Assembly (NCBI RefSeq): GCF_002078875.1
Contig: NC_034413.1
Span: forward strand, 61,868,453-61,932,452
Source: Numida meleagris
Taxonomy: Eukaryota; Chordata; Aves; Galliformes; Numididae
Direction: 5' to 3'
DNA: 64,000 bases
Both the position numbers and the translations under genes were made by a program. The notes below the pieces were generated by a model. It was not told the origin of the DNA. It saw nothing but the letters and a program-made list of their open reading frames with translations, and did no database searches. Position 1 is the stretch's first letter. Every line of letters begins with the position of its first letter. This document shows, piece after piece, positions 23,521 through 38,462 of this stretch.

Positions 23521-25604
23521 CATGCTCAGTTTTCTATGCCTGTCTTTCACAACTCTCTTGATTTTTGCAAGTATCCTAAAAACTACAGTTATAAGGCAGG
23601 CTATGTTCTTCAATTATTTTTTTTTCTCGTTATCTGGATGAGTTTCTAAACGGTGCTCTCGCTGCTTTCTCTGAGCTGGTGACTAGGAGCTCGCTTTAAC
23701 AAGCTACAAGCAGAAACCTGAATTTGATCTATCCTGAGTAGGCAAAGCAATTTGAGATTATTGCATGGAAGAGGTGATGGTTAATGCAGCACACGCTGGG
23801 TATGGCTTTTGAAGCCCTAAGCCTTTCTTTTGGTTTTGAACCTTCTAAATGAATTTAAGGTGCAAATCAGAATATTCTCTCTATCTTTGATTTGCAGCCA
23901 CAAAGAAGCAGTCAGAAGTGCGAGTAATCAGCCTGGCTGCTCCTTTTCAGTGGCTGGCACACAAATGAGAGTGCCTTAATTATGCAGGAAGCAAAAGTAC
24001 ACCTGCAGAATGCAGTCTTCATTTGAGTCTAGCCTTATATAAAACACAAGATGGAAAGGAAGTCTGGTTTTGTCAGTGAATTGAGAAAACGCTGAACTTA
24101 AGTCAGAGCAATTTTTCGTACGTGTGCTGCTGCTGTTCGTCTTTCGCAGGAATAAAATTTAATATGAATACGTTTATTATTACCTCATAAAGCCAACCAG
24201 CATTTTAGAGCGGAGTAAGTGCGTGTCTTTGATGGATTGTTTTCCCCTATTGGAATGAAATCCCACAGAGAACAATAATATGGTTCTTTTGAGAGGGAGA
24301 GGATGACGAGGCTGGAAAGCCTTCTGCTGTTTCACATAGGTCTGTAAATAAGCTCCAACCTCTCTTCTGACTCTTTACATCTCTATCCGTGCAGGAAGAG
24401 GTTTATTTTTAGGACACCACCTATATTTATATTACTGTCTCTGGAGCTAGAAGTAGTTGTTGTACTTTGGGATTTATCTTTGAAACTGTGGACATAAATT
24501 AGAGTCATCCTGTCCCTTTTTAGAGCTATGTACTTGGGTGTGAAAGTCCCAGTGCACTTCCCACCTCCAGCCGATGACAGAGCTGAGCAGTGCGTACAAC
24601 GTGTGTGCAATGTGCTGGGGGAGTTACACTGGGAGCAGGGAAGGGGTCCTGCCCCCAGCTTCTGTGCCATTTGGTAGAAGAGCATCATAATCTGTTCCGA
24701 TCTCTACATAAATATAGTTAATTTGGGGTAAAATAAAAATGAACCAAAAAAAAATCACAAAACACAAATAACCTTCGCTATTAGCCATCAATGGTGCTAG
24801 TAAATAGACCACATCTTACACTGACTATCTGTGTTTAAGTGTTTCTATCCCTGCACAATAAACTTTATTGTAAGGATTGACCTATCTGTCTCTCTGCAGA
24901 AATTTTATGGAACAATAGTGATGCCCTGAGCAAAGGATTACATGGGGAAGCAGCTTAAATTACCTGGAGATGTAAAGATTAAAAAAAAAAAAAGACAAAG
25001 AAAAGCCAAACATTTTGCAGAAAGATTCAGGGAAAATAAAAGCAAACCTTTATAAAAAAAAAGAAATTTAATTGAATTTTGAGCTTGAAGGCAGCAATTG
25101 AATCAGATTTGTAGTCTGAAGATCTAGGACACCCCTGCGTCTCCTCAGCCTGGATCATTTGCTTGTTTGGAAAGATGTTTCTATTCTGTAGGTGGTTCAC
25201 TATCACTAAGGACAAAGCTAACATTTATTAAGCAGCTGTAATGAAAATGCTAAAAACAAAACAAAACCGACCGGCTTCAGGCAGCAGGGTGTCATGCCCC
25301 AGAGCTTTCGGAAGGTCAGCTTTGGTCGTGATGCTTTCACTTACATCTCACTGCACTCTCATATGAGGTCACTTTTCTGTTCAGCCTCTCCCAGCTGCCC
25401 ACGTCTTCCCAACACATCTCTGTACTGTAGAAGCAGGAGGTGAAAATACAGACCGTCCTGTCCTCTGTCTGTCCCTTGCAGAGTATGTTCCGTGGTATGT
25501 TTATTATTTGCAACTTAATGATGTTAAAACTGGGTAAGTAGACACACTGCTGGAGATCAGAGTGCAATTTGAAAGTGCTGTCATTCAAGGTGTTGAGCAT
25601 CCTT

Positions 25605-25660
25605 CTGTCCATTAAAGTCAATGGGAGTTGATGGCACTTAGCACCTCACAGGAGGCATTT
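25605..25660. repeat. Possible old amniote repeat scrap (AAGTCAATGGGAGTTG)
   Basis: ATTAAAGTCAATGGGAGTTG followed by CACTTAGCACCTCACAGGAG resembles the sauropsid repeat wording TTCAATGGGAGTTG...GCTCAGCACCTCTG. It is only about 55 bases long and identified from memory. A weaker cousin lies at 54355-54384 (CAACTCCCGCTGAAGGCAAT). Confidence 0.33.
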
Positions 25661-28600
25661 AGCATCCCGGAGGGTTTGAGCTGAGCATTACAGGAAGGGA
25701 CTTTGTCATGATTTATTTGTCTTTGAATCTCCAAAGTCCCCTGTGGTGCTGTATAAATAACGACACGCTTCTAGCAACACCAGCCAGCAGCTTTGGGTGG
25801 CTGACCCACTTCTCTTAAACACCATCGCTTTTTTGGCTGCTGCTTGGCTGAGGGCCCAAGGCTCTTGCTGCTGCCTGCAGAGCTAGGGGTGCTGGCAGGG
25901 ATCTGGAGCGCCCAGCCCAGAGCACGCGGGTGCCTCCCTTGGCGTTACAAGTTGAGCTGCAAACTAGTTTATCGGAGAGGTGACCTGCAAATGCTGAAGA
26001 ACAAGCAATTTTAGGACAGCGTTTCAAATATCTCAGAGACTGAGCAGTGAGGGAGGCTTGCAGCATGCTTTCTCCCTGCCCTCACCCACAGATGGCTGCT
26101 TTGGGTGGCTGGTGCAGGAGATGCTTCACTGCCAGCATCATGGCACTGGACTGAGCACTTGTCCTGTGCTGCTGTACATTTCTGTATTTGCAGCTGGTTT
26201 CACTGAAGTTCCTTTTTAGTGGTGGCACAGACCAGCCCTCCCCTTGCCTTGGTGTCCTGCTGCCGGCACCGAGCGGGGACAAAGGCTTTTCCCCAAGGGC
26301 TGGTTCCCTCCAGGGAATCTGACAGAGCTTGCTTCCACCAGCCCTGTCAAGCAGCTGTGTCCCCAGGTGGGAGGATGTCAGACCTGCTGTCTAGACTTGG
26401 AGGACAAAAAAAAAACAACATAAAACCTGACATCTGTTAGGTGTGAGATGCCCTCCTTATCCCTGCCGCTCAGCGCTTCCAGTGTGCTGCCACAGAGCTT
26501 GCAATTACAGGCGTACTGCCGAGTCAAGGCTCTCCTTTTTAATCCAACCCAACGGATGCAGGTTTAGAGGGCTAATTTTTAAGTTAGCTCCTTCAGAAAG
26601 GTTGGATATTTTTTTGCTGGTAGCAATGCAGGAGCTCTGAGAGTAGTGTGTATGGCACATCAGGGTGGTGATGCAGGATGTTGGGTCCTGTAGGAACTGG
26701 TGTGCATCTTGAAATGACATGAGATATGTCTTCATATTTTCAGGGAAGAACAAAGAGTTTACAATGACTTCAGTGGTGGGGAGGGGAATTTCAGGCTCGG
26801 CTCTCTGCAAATTGCTGTGGCCATATGGCCTCAGTTAAGCCTGGTGGGTCACGGTGCAACAACAAGTACGGAGCATCTCTGTGATTCCACATCAGAGCTA
26901 ACTTCTTTGCTGCTCACCCACTCTCAGCTTGGAAAAACAGCAGCAAACAGGCTGCTTGGGAAGGAGCTCTGCATGAGTTTTGCACATTTGGCATTCCCCA
27001 GTTTTAGTGCCTTCTTTTTCTGTCCATACCATTCTAGTGATGGTGGCAACACGGTAAAAGCTTTTATACGTAAGACTGTGAGAGGTCTGTTCCATACTAC
27101 AGTGCTTTCTGATCAATGGCTATCAAGTTCAGCTATTACTCTGTAGAAAGTTTGAAACATACCTGTTGTGTTAGGAAATATTTTAGGCATGCAGTTGTGA
27201 AAGTCCCACAGGCCAGGCGTGTGCAGTCCTCCAGCAGGAAAAGCTCCTCGTCTAACTCAGAAATAATCGCATAGGTTAATCTTTTTTTCAGTTGTTTCAC
27301 GGCTTTCTTTTTTCCTCTTTGTTACCTGTTCATCACCAATTAAAAACAGGAGAAGCTAAAATCCAAAGTTTGCTTCTATGGTCAATTAATTTTTTTTGTC
27401 TCGTGATAGAGTTCTGCTGCTAAATGCGTTATCTGCTGTGGGAGATGGAGCTGACAGGCTCTGGGCTGGGAGTTCCACTGCTAAATCCCACCGACAAGGC
27501 CGTTGATGACTTTGACAGATAGCATGGCTTTTATGTTGTGGCTCAGCTTTACATTCAGATTGTCTTAACCTCATAATATCAAGAACTTCTTTTGAGGAGA
27601 TGCACCGACAAGCTGAAATACTATTTCAGTGATCGCCTGTCATACACACACACCTGCTTATCAAAAATACCACTTCAGCTGTGTCTGTAACCCTGTGGTG
27701 GGACGGGGGAGGCCCACAGGCATGGCAGCTGTGTCAGGGGTTCCTATTGGGTTTCCCTTACTGCTCAGGCAGCCCCTCGCTGAGGTTTTTCAGAAGATTT
27801 TCCTCAGCATTGCTCTGCGAGGGAAATTAGGACCATGCAGAGGCCTGGATGCATCATGAGGTGATGAAATACCAACCTGAAAGTGCAGAAAAGGGATCTG
27901 GGTGCAAACTACTGCAGGTTGTGCCCCCTTCTCCCTGTGCCAGTGAGCCCTGTGCAGTGGGAGCTCCTCACCTCTTGGATGCAAAGGCCTGGTGCAACTT
28001 GGGTAAGCAAAAGAATGGGACAAAGGGGGAAGCTGGAAGAGCAGCTCAGTGAATGTGACAGCTGTGATGATGACCATCCAAGGCAGTTGTAATACAAGAT
28101 ACCTCGAAGTTCATCTCTGCCTGTCATGCTGCTTCACTGTAATGCTGCTTCCCAAGGAGCTCATAGCCTCCTCTGGTCCACACTTCACGTTGGATTTTAC
28201 AGAAAAGCAAAAAGACTCTTTTTTCTCCTTTCAAGCGCATTCTGAACTGCAAAGTGCTCAGTTTTATTTAGATCTCACTTGTGCTAGAGAATGTATCTTG
28301 ATTATGTTGCCGATCTATATGCATTGGATGCCATAATGTAGAAAAGCATTATCTAGTGGACAGATGTACTTTGGAGTACACAGGGATCACAGGCATACAG
28401 TGTAGCATTGCACAGCCAGGTAGCAGCCCACTGGCGAGTTCCCCTCCTCTCCCTCCTGCAGGCAGCATCCCCTCGTGCTGCGGGGCCAGATGACAGACTC
28501 AGTGGCTCCACAGCCTTGCTCCCCACCAAAGCTGCTTCCCATGTGGTGAGATCCTTGTTGTACTGTGGGCCAGATCCATAGCTGGGATAAATCGTAACAG

Positions 28601-31600
28601 CTCCCCGGGTTTCTCTGAGGCAATGTGAAATTACAGCTGCTGACTGCAGCTGCTGAAGATCTGGCCGGTACCAAACAGAGAGCCCAATGAAAACCTTAGC
28701 TCATGGAGACAAGCTGCCAAAAATTCAGATAAACAGTAGTAGATCCAAAAGCAAATCCAGGCTGTGATTTCATTGCTCACCATTGTACCAGCGCTTTAAA
28801 ACCTGAGGCTGTGATAAAAGCAGTAAAAATTCTGGCTATGCCTGGACAAATCCCCTTCCAAGTTCAGGCCCTTGCAAGCCTGTGCAGATGTACCTTAGGT
28901 CAAAATCTAGTGTTCAGATTTCTACCTCACGCTTTTGCCGCCTACCATCTTTGACAGGCCCCAGCTATCCCTCTGCTTTTTGCCCTCTTGGGTCTTGGCA
29001 AGCAAAACTTTACCCCCATGCTGTATGTAGACAGCCACTTAGGGAATGCTCATTCTCACTGAACTGGTGAGATGCTGACTTTGGGTAAAGCCTGCTCATC
29101 AGTTTGTTAGGAACGGGACTGTTTCTCATATTGTACCATTCCTGTCTTAAAACCCACAGGCTGTGTCCCAGCTACAGGTGAGGCTCAGTAGTGCATCTCT
29201 GCCAAGTTTTGGAAGATGCTCACAGAAATAATGAATGAAGGGCTTTGGTTGATTTCAGCACAGCTTCAGTCCCAAGGCATCCAGGGTTTCTGGCAGCAGG
29301 ATTCTTCGAGCATTGCACTTCATATATATACATAAATATATACATTGGATCTCACTTAGTCATGAGTGTTTTTCTTTTACAGGAAGGAGGAGATGCACAG
29401 AAAGGAAATGTAATGGCTGTATACAGAAAAAAAAGTTACTTTCTTTGGCTTTAAAAGTTGAGTTCCTGCTAACCTCAGGAATATTCCTCCTCCCACCGGG
29501 AGAGTCGGGTTTTGTCTGGGTATCATCTAATCTGTCCACATTTATTTTGAATCCAGAAGAAATTATTAGAAGTGATTGAAAAATCAGGCTTTGAAACAGT
29601 TGGTATAGAAGTGTGAGACCTGTCTATCGCCTTCCATCACAGAGCCTTGGCACCTCTCCTTCCATCTGACAGTTCCCCTCGCCCTGTCTCTGTATGGCAG
29701 AAGTGCTGGCTGCTTTGGTAGAGGAGCTGATACCAGCAGACATGCTGTGATCGACATGTGGCCTTTTGGCAAGAGCTCACATTGGAAAATTAACCCTTTA
29801 AAAGAGGAGACCAGAGGCTACCACTGTGTCCTGAAACATTTATCAGTCTCTAGGATATGGCTCTCTTTCTGCCCTTTGTAAATTATGTGCTATCTGTACT
29901 CCATCATTAGCTTTTTTCTTTTATTATTTTTCTTTTGCTGTCACTGGTGATGCTTTTGTGGTTAACATTCTGAACCATTGTCAAGGTATCCAGCTCTAGA
30001 CCTTCGGCTACTTGTTTTCCAGCATTATCCCCTCTCTCTCCTACTATCAGAAGGGTGACCTATTTTCTTGTTTCTTCATGTCTCTGCATCTGGTCTTCCC
30101 CTGCATTATTATTAGCAAGCTGAAGCATCACTCACTAATCTAAGAGAACAGCCCCATCCCAGAGAGGCACAGCCATATGCTTCAGTGCCTGCTTGAGTTT
30201 AGACCCAAATCCATGGCCTTCTCCTGCTGTCCCCTGCTGAGAGCGAGCTGTTTCCGAACCAGGACTCACATCGCAAACCCAGGCACCCAGGGGCCACTGT
30301 GGGATCTGTGTGCAGAGCTGGTTTGGCATCTCCAGGCTGTAATGAAGTTAGAGACCGGGATCTGGAGCTGTTAGGTGCTCTATTAAACAGCTCGTAGGCT
30401 GCTGAGCAGAGCAGCAAATGTGGGCTCAGTGCTGATGCTCAGCCTTTCCATAGCCAGATATCAATGGGCAGACATCACCACGGCCATGTATATGATAAGG
30501 AAAATGAGCTCACTTCTGTTACTTTTGTCCTTTCCTGATAAATTGCCATGTACCTACACTCTCTCCATTTGCTCTCATGTTGCCTGCTGAAAGATAAGTC
30601 AGTGACATTGGCTTATTCATCCTGGTTCTGTCTCCCTGCAGGAAAAAAAAAATAGAGGTCTGTCCACCTTGATATTCCTCCTGTAAATCTGTGCCACTCT
30701 TCGTTCAAGTTACTGACAGTAACTTTTGCTGGTGTTAAGGCCAGGCTTAGCTGGGTGCTCCCAGCTATGTGTCCTGAGCATGAATTTGACCCATTTCTGT
30801 TTTGCTCCTCATGGTGACTTAGGGGCTTCCACCGCACAGGTTCTTCTCCAGGCTATCACTTCCGACTTGCCGAGCCCTTCAGAGCACCGTCTGATTTGAA
30901 TTGTTCTTATCCCTTTTTTTCTTTCACTTGACATACTCTGGTGTTGCTTAGCATTTCATTAATTTTTCATTTTCTGCCCCCGGGAAATTTCTCTCCATTT
31001 CTGGCATGTTTCCCTCATCCTCCCTGCAGAACCCTGACTCAAAGAAATCATTTAGTTTCCTAGCAATATCCGCCTCATCTGTCATCAAGAGATAAAATTA
31101 CTAAAACAATGAACAAAAGGTTAAAAAAAAAACCTGGATGTCTCCAACTGCCAGATTGTAGGTCCCTGCAGTCAAATACTGGTCATGCGTGTGTTTTCCC
31201 TGTATGGCTTCACATTCGTCTCCTGCCTGCACCCTGCCCTGGGTGGAAGCAGCTTGTTTTGAAGGGATCCATCTTTCTCACCTTAAGAATCAGGCGGAAT
31301 GTCTCCCGAAAACATCATTTTTGCTGCTGGGGCAAGTGAAGGGTTTAGGGAGGCTGATTCTCTGCTGACTGCCATTAAAAGAGAAGTCAAGGTGGTTTGT
31401 AGCACTAGAAGTTTTATTGGGATGCATGTGAGAAAGAGTGGGCAAGTGCCTTTGCCTTCTCAAGCAAACAAGTGATGCTTGAAGTCATGGACAGGCAAAG
31501 CCTCAAGTAAGGAGGTACAAGAGGAGGAGCTGCTTATTGGAAAAAGAGGAAATTCTTTCTCTTCTGCTGTTTGATTGTTACTCACAGTTTAAATTAAAGT

Positions 31601-34600
31601 GTTTTTCTTGGCCAGCACATTATGTACAATGCAATTATTAGTGCTCAAGGATTTCCAAGTGGATATACCTACTGTTTTGAGTACACAAACTCCTTTGGAT
31701 GACTTACTCTGACGTGATGCACCTGGTGCATGACTGATGCTTCCTCCGTTTTGGATCTAGAGAAAGCAGCTGTGAAATGGGCAGGTTTTTCTCAAGCAAG
31801 TATTATGTTGTAAGGGAGTAAATGTGAACAAAAAGTTGACCAAGTCATCTCAAATTTGTACTGAGGTGATTTTGTGATTATAGGAAAAATCTTCTGACAA
31901 AGCCAGAGTCTGTGCAAGTTGTTTCACAGTCTGTTGCATATCAAAAAGGAAAAAAAAGAGAGGGAAGAAACTCTCATATCAGTTTTGATGCTTCTGATTT
32001 GGGCTTCTGACCATTTCTGAGTTTTTTTCAAAGTTGGAATGCAAAATATGTGCAAGTGTGTGATGGCTCTGTGATGGGTTGGTACCAGCCAAAGACACGT
32101 GGTCACCCTTAGCAAATGGAGCAAATGTATTTTTCAAGCCTTGACAACAAACTTTTTGTGTTTCTTGTTCAAGCTGTAGCTCAGCATTTTGTCCTCTTTG
32201 AAAGACTTCTCTGCACTCCACTGGGTTGGGATTTTCTCTTTTCTTCTCACGTGACAGGGGACTTCTGATTCAGAAAAGACTATGATCATGTTCTTGCATT
32301 CCATTGCCTTCAATGTTTTTTAAGCACAGGCTTAAATAACCTCTCTGAGCGGAGAAGTATTACTGAATTATGACCTTTATTTGCAAGTGAAGTATTGGTT
32401 TATATCATGAAATCAGAGAAAAATTGTGTCCAGTTATTGACTGTCCAGAAAGCATGTGGGTGGTCTGTCCTTTACCATACTCTTCTGAATTTGCCAAAAG
32501 AAGCAGTCCTTTTAAAAATGCATATTTTTCCAAACTGCTCAGGGAGCAGCCTGAGACCACTTTGTATTCTATAACTTCCGTTAGTAATACACTGTAAGTT
32601 TGCTTTTCTCATTTCAGTTTGATGACCTGTGATGAACAAAAATGGAGCGAGGTTTTCCAGTTTATTTCCCATGTGCATTTTAATCCTGTGTCTAATGCAG
32701 GTTCCTCCATCAATTTATTTTTTTCCTAAATTAAGAGTTGCTATTTAATTTTTCCAGATATTTCAGCTGTTTCAAAATTACAACTGTAAATGCCCACTAA
32801 AGCATCTACACTCAGAAGTCCTATTTTTACAGAAAATTTGACATTACTGACTTTGTTGTCTTTCAAAATTAGAATTAAAACAACACTGTTAACATTTCCC
32901 TTTGGAACAGGATTTGCAAACCAGAGGAGAAATACTACTCCTTCAAACCTAAGTAAATTAAGGAGAGGGCTGAAAACGCAACGGGAGTCGCATCCCATCT
33001 ACTGGGAGCACAAATCGACTTTCTAACAGACAAGGAAAGCAGGGAGGTTGCGCAGGAAACCTGGATTTTAAACATATCTCTTTGGTGTATGCCCAGTTTT
33101 GTAATTGCAGTGTTGCCTTGAGCTTCCAAACAGGACTCTGCATCAACCAGGCAGGTGATGAAACACCTCTCTGGAAGACCTGTCCAGACAGGAGAAGTCC
33201 CAAGGCGATGAGGATTTGTCTTTTTTCCTTCCTGTCTCACTCTTTTTCTCTTGTTTTAAGTGGACAACTCCAGTGAACTGTGGTGTTATGCATCACCAGA
33301 AGAAAACACATGACTCCTTTTAGAATTCTATTCGAAGGAATTTTGAATCTAAGGTGGCATTTCTGGTGGTCTCTCATGAGCAGGTTTAAAACATGCATGA
33401 ACACGTGTATTTTCTTGCATAAATTCCCCAGATCATGCCAGGGCACTACATGACTTCACACTGTAAGTGTCATTAATGCCTGGTATGCTAAGGACCCTAC
33501 TTGTTTTCAGTGATCTGTCATGAGCTGTTTGTTATCCGAAGACTCTTAACCGGAGAAGTTGCACTAATTGCCCAGTTTTCACAGATCAGCTAAAACCATT
33601 TGTTAACATAGTTGTTGGCCTTTTGAAGTTTGTGTGCATGTGTATAATCTTTGTTAACAGAATATGGATCATTACCAAAGTGTTCAGCTCTGCTAATATC
33701 CTCTTACAGGGACTGCAGACCTGGATGTTTACTACCAGTGTGTTAGCTCTTGGGAACAGAGAGCTAGGTGATAACTCTGATTGCACTCACAGAAACTCCT
33801 GTGAAAAAAGACCTCCTAGTCCAGCATTTGTGTGAGCCCTTGTTTAGCTCTGATTTATTTAGGATCCCATTTCTTGGAACCTGGGATCACATTATACAAA
33901 CACACTTCAGCCATAAATTCTGCAGATTTGTAGAAGCGGTTACAAAAACCAATGCTCTGAAGTGATGAAAGCCCTTAAAAGCCATCTTGGTGCTATAAAT
34001 GATGTCTCAGTTATTTGCAGCTGGTGAAATCTAGCTATAAAAAAATCTCTTTTTAATGAAAGGAAATTCTGTAATAATTAATTCTAACATCTGTAAAGCA
34101 ACCCAGAATAACAGCCATCATCAGCCTGATGTGACTTACAAATTTCTGGTTACTTGCAGGTCTTCACCATCTTCTTCTCAGAGATATGGGATGTAGAAAA
34201 CCAGAATAATCACTGCTGATTTGATCTGCAAGAAGCATGTTTTTGCTTTTAGGATGATAAAAAAGCTACTTCAGCATAGCTGTGAGCCTCACCTCTGGCA
34301 TTTCCTGGCTGTGGTAGCTTCACTGCATTGCTGTAATTATTGGGTACTATTGGATGTGTGAGTTTGTTTTCACTTAAGTCACCTGTAGCACATAGGCTGT
34401 TGCTGTTAGCTGTCAGATGTTCTTCTGGGGGGTGGAACTGCACACTTTAGAGACTCAGGCAGGAGGTGTTGATCCCTCTGCAGAGCACTCGCTATTATCA
34501 AACAGCTTCCAGGGCTGGTGGTAATTAAACATCCTCTGTGTGTTTGTTTCCCTTCTTTGAACTTATGGCTGCAGGTTTTAGGGAGGATCCAAAATAAGGT

Positions 34601-35746
34601 GGGAAGGTTTGTGAGGTGCAGTGATGAAGTGTGAGCATTTGTCCTTGCATTATAGGCAGAATTTCTGAATAGGAGGATCGTAGAGATGATCCAGGATGGT
34701 GCTGCCATTAGCAGATAATGTGCTGGCCAGCTCTCTTATTTCTCGATTGAAACTGATAGAGGATTTTTTAATCTTTGGCTCTGTTGGCCATGCCACTATT
34801 CTGGACCCATCAATGTGAAGATCTCACGAGAGTAATTGAATGGCAAAAGAGGATTTGGGCCGTAAGAGAAGGAAAAACAACTCAGGTGACAGCAAGCATT
34901 TCTCGTGCTCAACATCATTTCTCTGCTCCTTCATTCAGCACTTTCCCACCCTATGGTAATTTTGTCTTGCCATATTGAACCAGCCAGGCTCATGGTGATT
35001 TCCCTTTCTATGGCATCATTCCCCTGTGCTGCTCTGTGGGGACAAATAGCAAAGTGAGCAGGAGATACCTGGACCCAGGGAGTTATGCTGGCCAGCTGCA
35101 AACCCTCCTTGAGCTGCTGGCCTGGAGCTGAGGGATGCCAGAGGCTGGGATGGGGCATGGAGAGAAGGAGCCTGTCAAATGGGCACCTGGTACTGATCGC
35201 AGATCTGTAACAGCGGCCCTATGGTTGCACACAGAAAATGAGCCAAGGTTGGGGTAACTGTTCTGTTTTTAAACTAATAGGGAAAAAATGTTCTTTTTTT
35301 GGCACAGATTTGAGTTAAACTCAGTTTCTTTCAACCTTTGTTTAAAAGAGCAGTTGTGACTCCCTGCTACTTGTTGCATAGATTATTTAAAAAAACAACA
35401 ACCAAAAAGTAATCGATTCCAAGAATTTAAGGTCTTGCAGCGCTTCTGTTTTGACTTATGGCTTCTAATGGTGAATGAAGCAATACTGTGTGAACAAATT
35501 ATTCAGAGATGGAAAGTCAGTGAGGTGGTGCAGAACAAGAAGCTACTAAAGAAATTTCTGGGAAGAGGCACCCAAAAGGATTCTGTTCCCCAGTGCAGGA
35601 CTGGGATAAAGTGGACAGCACTGACATGAGGCTGAGCAGATCCCAGGTGTATATTCAGCAGTGCAGAAGGAGGAGGCAGAATTGGAGAGCAGAATCATCA
35701 TTAAATGCAGAGGGATGGAGGATGAGTGAGGCTTGGGATGGTGTGG

Positions 35747-35795
35747 TTGTTTTTTTCTGGGGTTTTTTTTGTTGTTGTTTTTGGGGGTTTTTTTG
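35747..35795. repeat. T/G-rich low-complexity run
   Basis: T-runs of 5 to 8 are interspersed with GGGG, GGGGG and GTTGTTG. The opposite-strand frame gives a Lys/Gln-rich artefact peptide. Confidence 0.8.
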
Positions 35796-36354
35796 GTAAT
35801 GCTGTGCTCCTCTTGCAGTGGAGGGAATTACGAGGCTGCCTGGTACTACAGCAGGTCTATTGAAGACTGCAGTGTGAACCAGTACTTTAACATTCATGAT
35901 ACACAGTCTGAACTGCTGATGGTCCATTCAGTAGGACAAGTGAAAGAGACAAATCTGCCCTGTGTTCTGCTCAGCTGTGCTGTTTTTTGTCTGGGACTAA
36001 TACCAAAACTCCCCTCCAGTTTGCTCAACTGTAAAAGAAAACTACCATCACACTGTAAAGCCTGCTTCTTGCTAATGGTAGGTTCGGAGAGCCCTGGTTG
36101 CATCTGGTACTCCAGTTGTTGAAATGTGGGGTGGAACGCCAGAACACTGTGCTTTCCAAATTACAAGTTGAAAGAGTTTGTCATTCGATAATCCGATCTA
36201 TACTATTCTCTTTAATCTCTTTTCCTAGCGGAGTCATTAAGTACACGGGAATGTCTGGCAGAGAAATGATGGAGTGTGATCTATCTTATTTTGGGAACTG
36301 ACTTTCCTTTTTAATAACAATGAACATTTTTTCCACCCATCACTTTTCAGACTC

Positions 36355-36377
36355 ACACAGGAGTAAAACTCCTGTGT
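36355..36377. repeat. Inverted repeat, 10-bp arms, 3-base loop
   Basis: ACACAGGAGT (36355-36364) and ACTCCTGTGT (36368-36377) are exact reverse complements around AAA. This is a tight hairpin in either strand; function unknown. Confidence 0.85.
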
Positions 36378-38462
36378 AGAGAAACTGTTAGGTCAATCTG
36401 CTGCATTTCCTACAGACAGAAACAGCTAACATCACTGTCTGGATAAAACTCTCAGATTTACAGCCAAGGACTCGTTTGAACTTCCTAAGCGTGCTGAAAG
36501 ATTGATTTTAATGGAAACAGGACCTGCTTGCAGCACTGAGAAAAATACCTATTCGCTTTAGTGGGAGCAGGAGGAACACGCAGAGGGAATAAGATGCAAA
36601 GGGCTGGGTGTGATGTAACTCTGGGGCTGAGATTTTGCCAGTGGGAGCAGAAGTTTTGAGGGTGTAATTTCATCCACCCTAGTGGAGACTCCTAACAAGA
36701 GGCTGGTTTTAGAGCATGCTCATCACTTGTCATCTTAAAATCTCTACTCTTAAGGAGGCCTCCTGCAGTCAGTAAGAAACTAGGGTCCCCAAATGGACAT
36801 CCCTTTAAAAATCCTGCTCTATCATCAGAAGCATCTGTGATCCTTCAAAACAGCCTCAAAGTATAAATAAATAAAAAGTGCTTTTTGTTAGTTTTGGTGT
36901 GCTGCTATAAGCAAGAACAAAAAGATACATCCTTGCTCGTAGGAACACCTGACAAATGAGAGATATGGCAGGGGATAGCTGCTTACTGTTTCTTGGCTAA
37001 GGAACATGGTGCCTGTCTTGTAACACAAGGAACCATGTACATGGGGCCACCTAACACAACCCCACCTCATTCAGCTCTCTCTACTAAGCCTGCATGGCTA
37101 ATACTAGTGAGGGGGAACTAAGAGGACAGAGCAAGGAGCATGTTCATCCAGAAGTTATGTGGCAGTAGTATGGGCCATTTTGAGCTGCTGCTGCTTAGGC
37201 TCTGCTTATTTGCTATGCCATATATCTCCATTCCAGACCCAACCTCCTGCAGTGAGCAGAGAGGCTCAAGGACCCCTTCCCAAATAGCAGAGTTGTTCTT
37301 GTCGCTACTTCTGCCATTGGCACTATTGGTTAGCTCAACTGAGGTTACTGGGGCACTGTTCATGCACAGAAGCTGGGCAATGGCTCTGCTGAGCTTTAGA
37401 ATTTTCTAGCCATAGCTGCTTAATTATCTGTACACTTCACTGCTGTTTGGAGACTTTGTCATGTGATGTCCCCCAAATCCTTCTCTGCCTGTCCATGCTG
37501 CACTAACAGAAGTGGAAAGGCATCTTTCCCCTTTGCATACATACATGATTTTGTATTCTTCTCTGAGAAAATCGCCATATAATTTGAGCCTATCACTGCT
37601 TTATAGCTTGCTTCATTTCTGTTTAAAGACATGTTGTCTTCAAAAATATAAATGATGAGCCAAATTCCTCCCTGATTTATGCACTCCATACTACCACCTC
37701 GTCCTGAGTCTGTAATCACTCCATGTCAAGCTTTCCCATCTTTTTCAGAGGGCGTTACATGCATGGAGTGTATGTGTTGGCTCAGCCTAGTAATGATATG
37801 TTTGCTTGCAGCATCTTATTTAGCTGCTAGTTATCTTTGTGTGCTGTAGAGAAATTCAGACAAGATTTGCTACTTGGTAAACAAGAAGGTAGGGTAGGAA
37901 CCAAAGCCTTTTTATTCATGTCAACTCCTTTAGCTTTTCTCTTCAACATATACCTTGTTTAAGAAAACAATGCGTGATGGGAGTAAAATGGCACAATGTG
38001 ATGCTTAATTTTCAGCTTGGGCTAGAAATTGCATTTATTTCAGATTCTAGATTTGAATATTATCTTGTCTGGAAAGGTTTGATGAGATTTTATTGCCAAA
38101 TATCAGGACATGTTTTTCAACCCCACACCCTGTCTTCAGATCACCATGGAAAAATGGATCAGTCAAGTCTATTTTGTATCCAAAAAAGGAGTAAATAACT
38201 TGAGCAAGTTAGCCTGAAGTGAAAAATTATGGCTTGGGTGTATGTCTTCCTCATCTGCATGAATTTACAACATTCATTTGAATTGGCACTGCCTTATAGT
38301 CTTTCATATAGTACAGGGCATTTAACTGAAGAGGATTGACAATATGCAAGTAATAATGGGCTGTGGAAGAAATAATTGGTTATGAAGTTACGGTGCTGGA
38401 GGTTCTCTTTTTCTTTGTAATTTGCTTTTGAGCCTAAGTTAAATTTTCTCTTCTGTGCATAG

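Noticed and set aside
36015..36050. CCAGTTTGCTCAACTGTAAA as a MIR-like reverse-strand core
   Set aside because: The match covers a single short block with no supporting flank.
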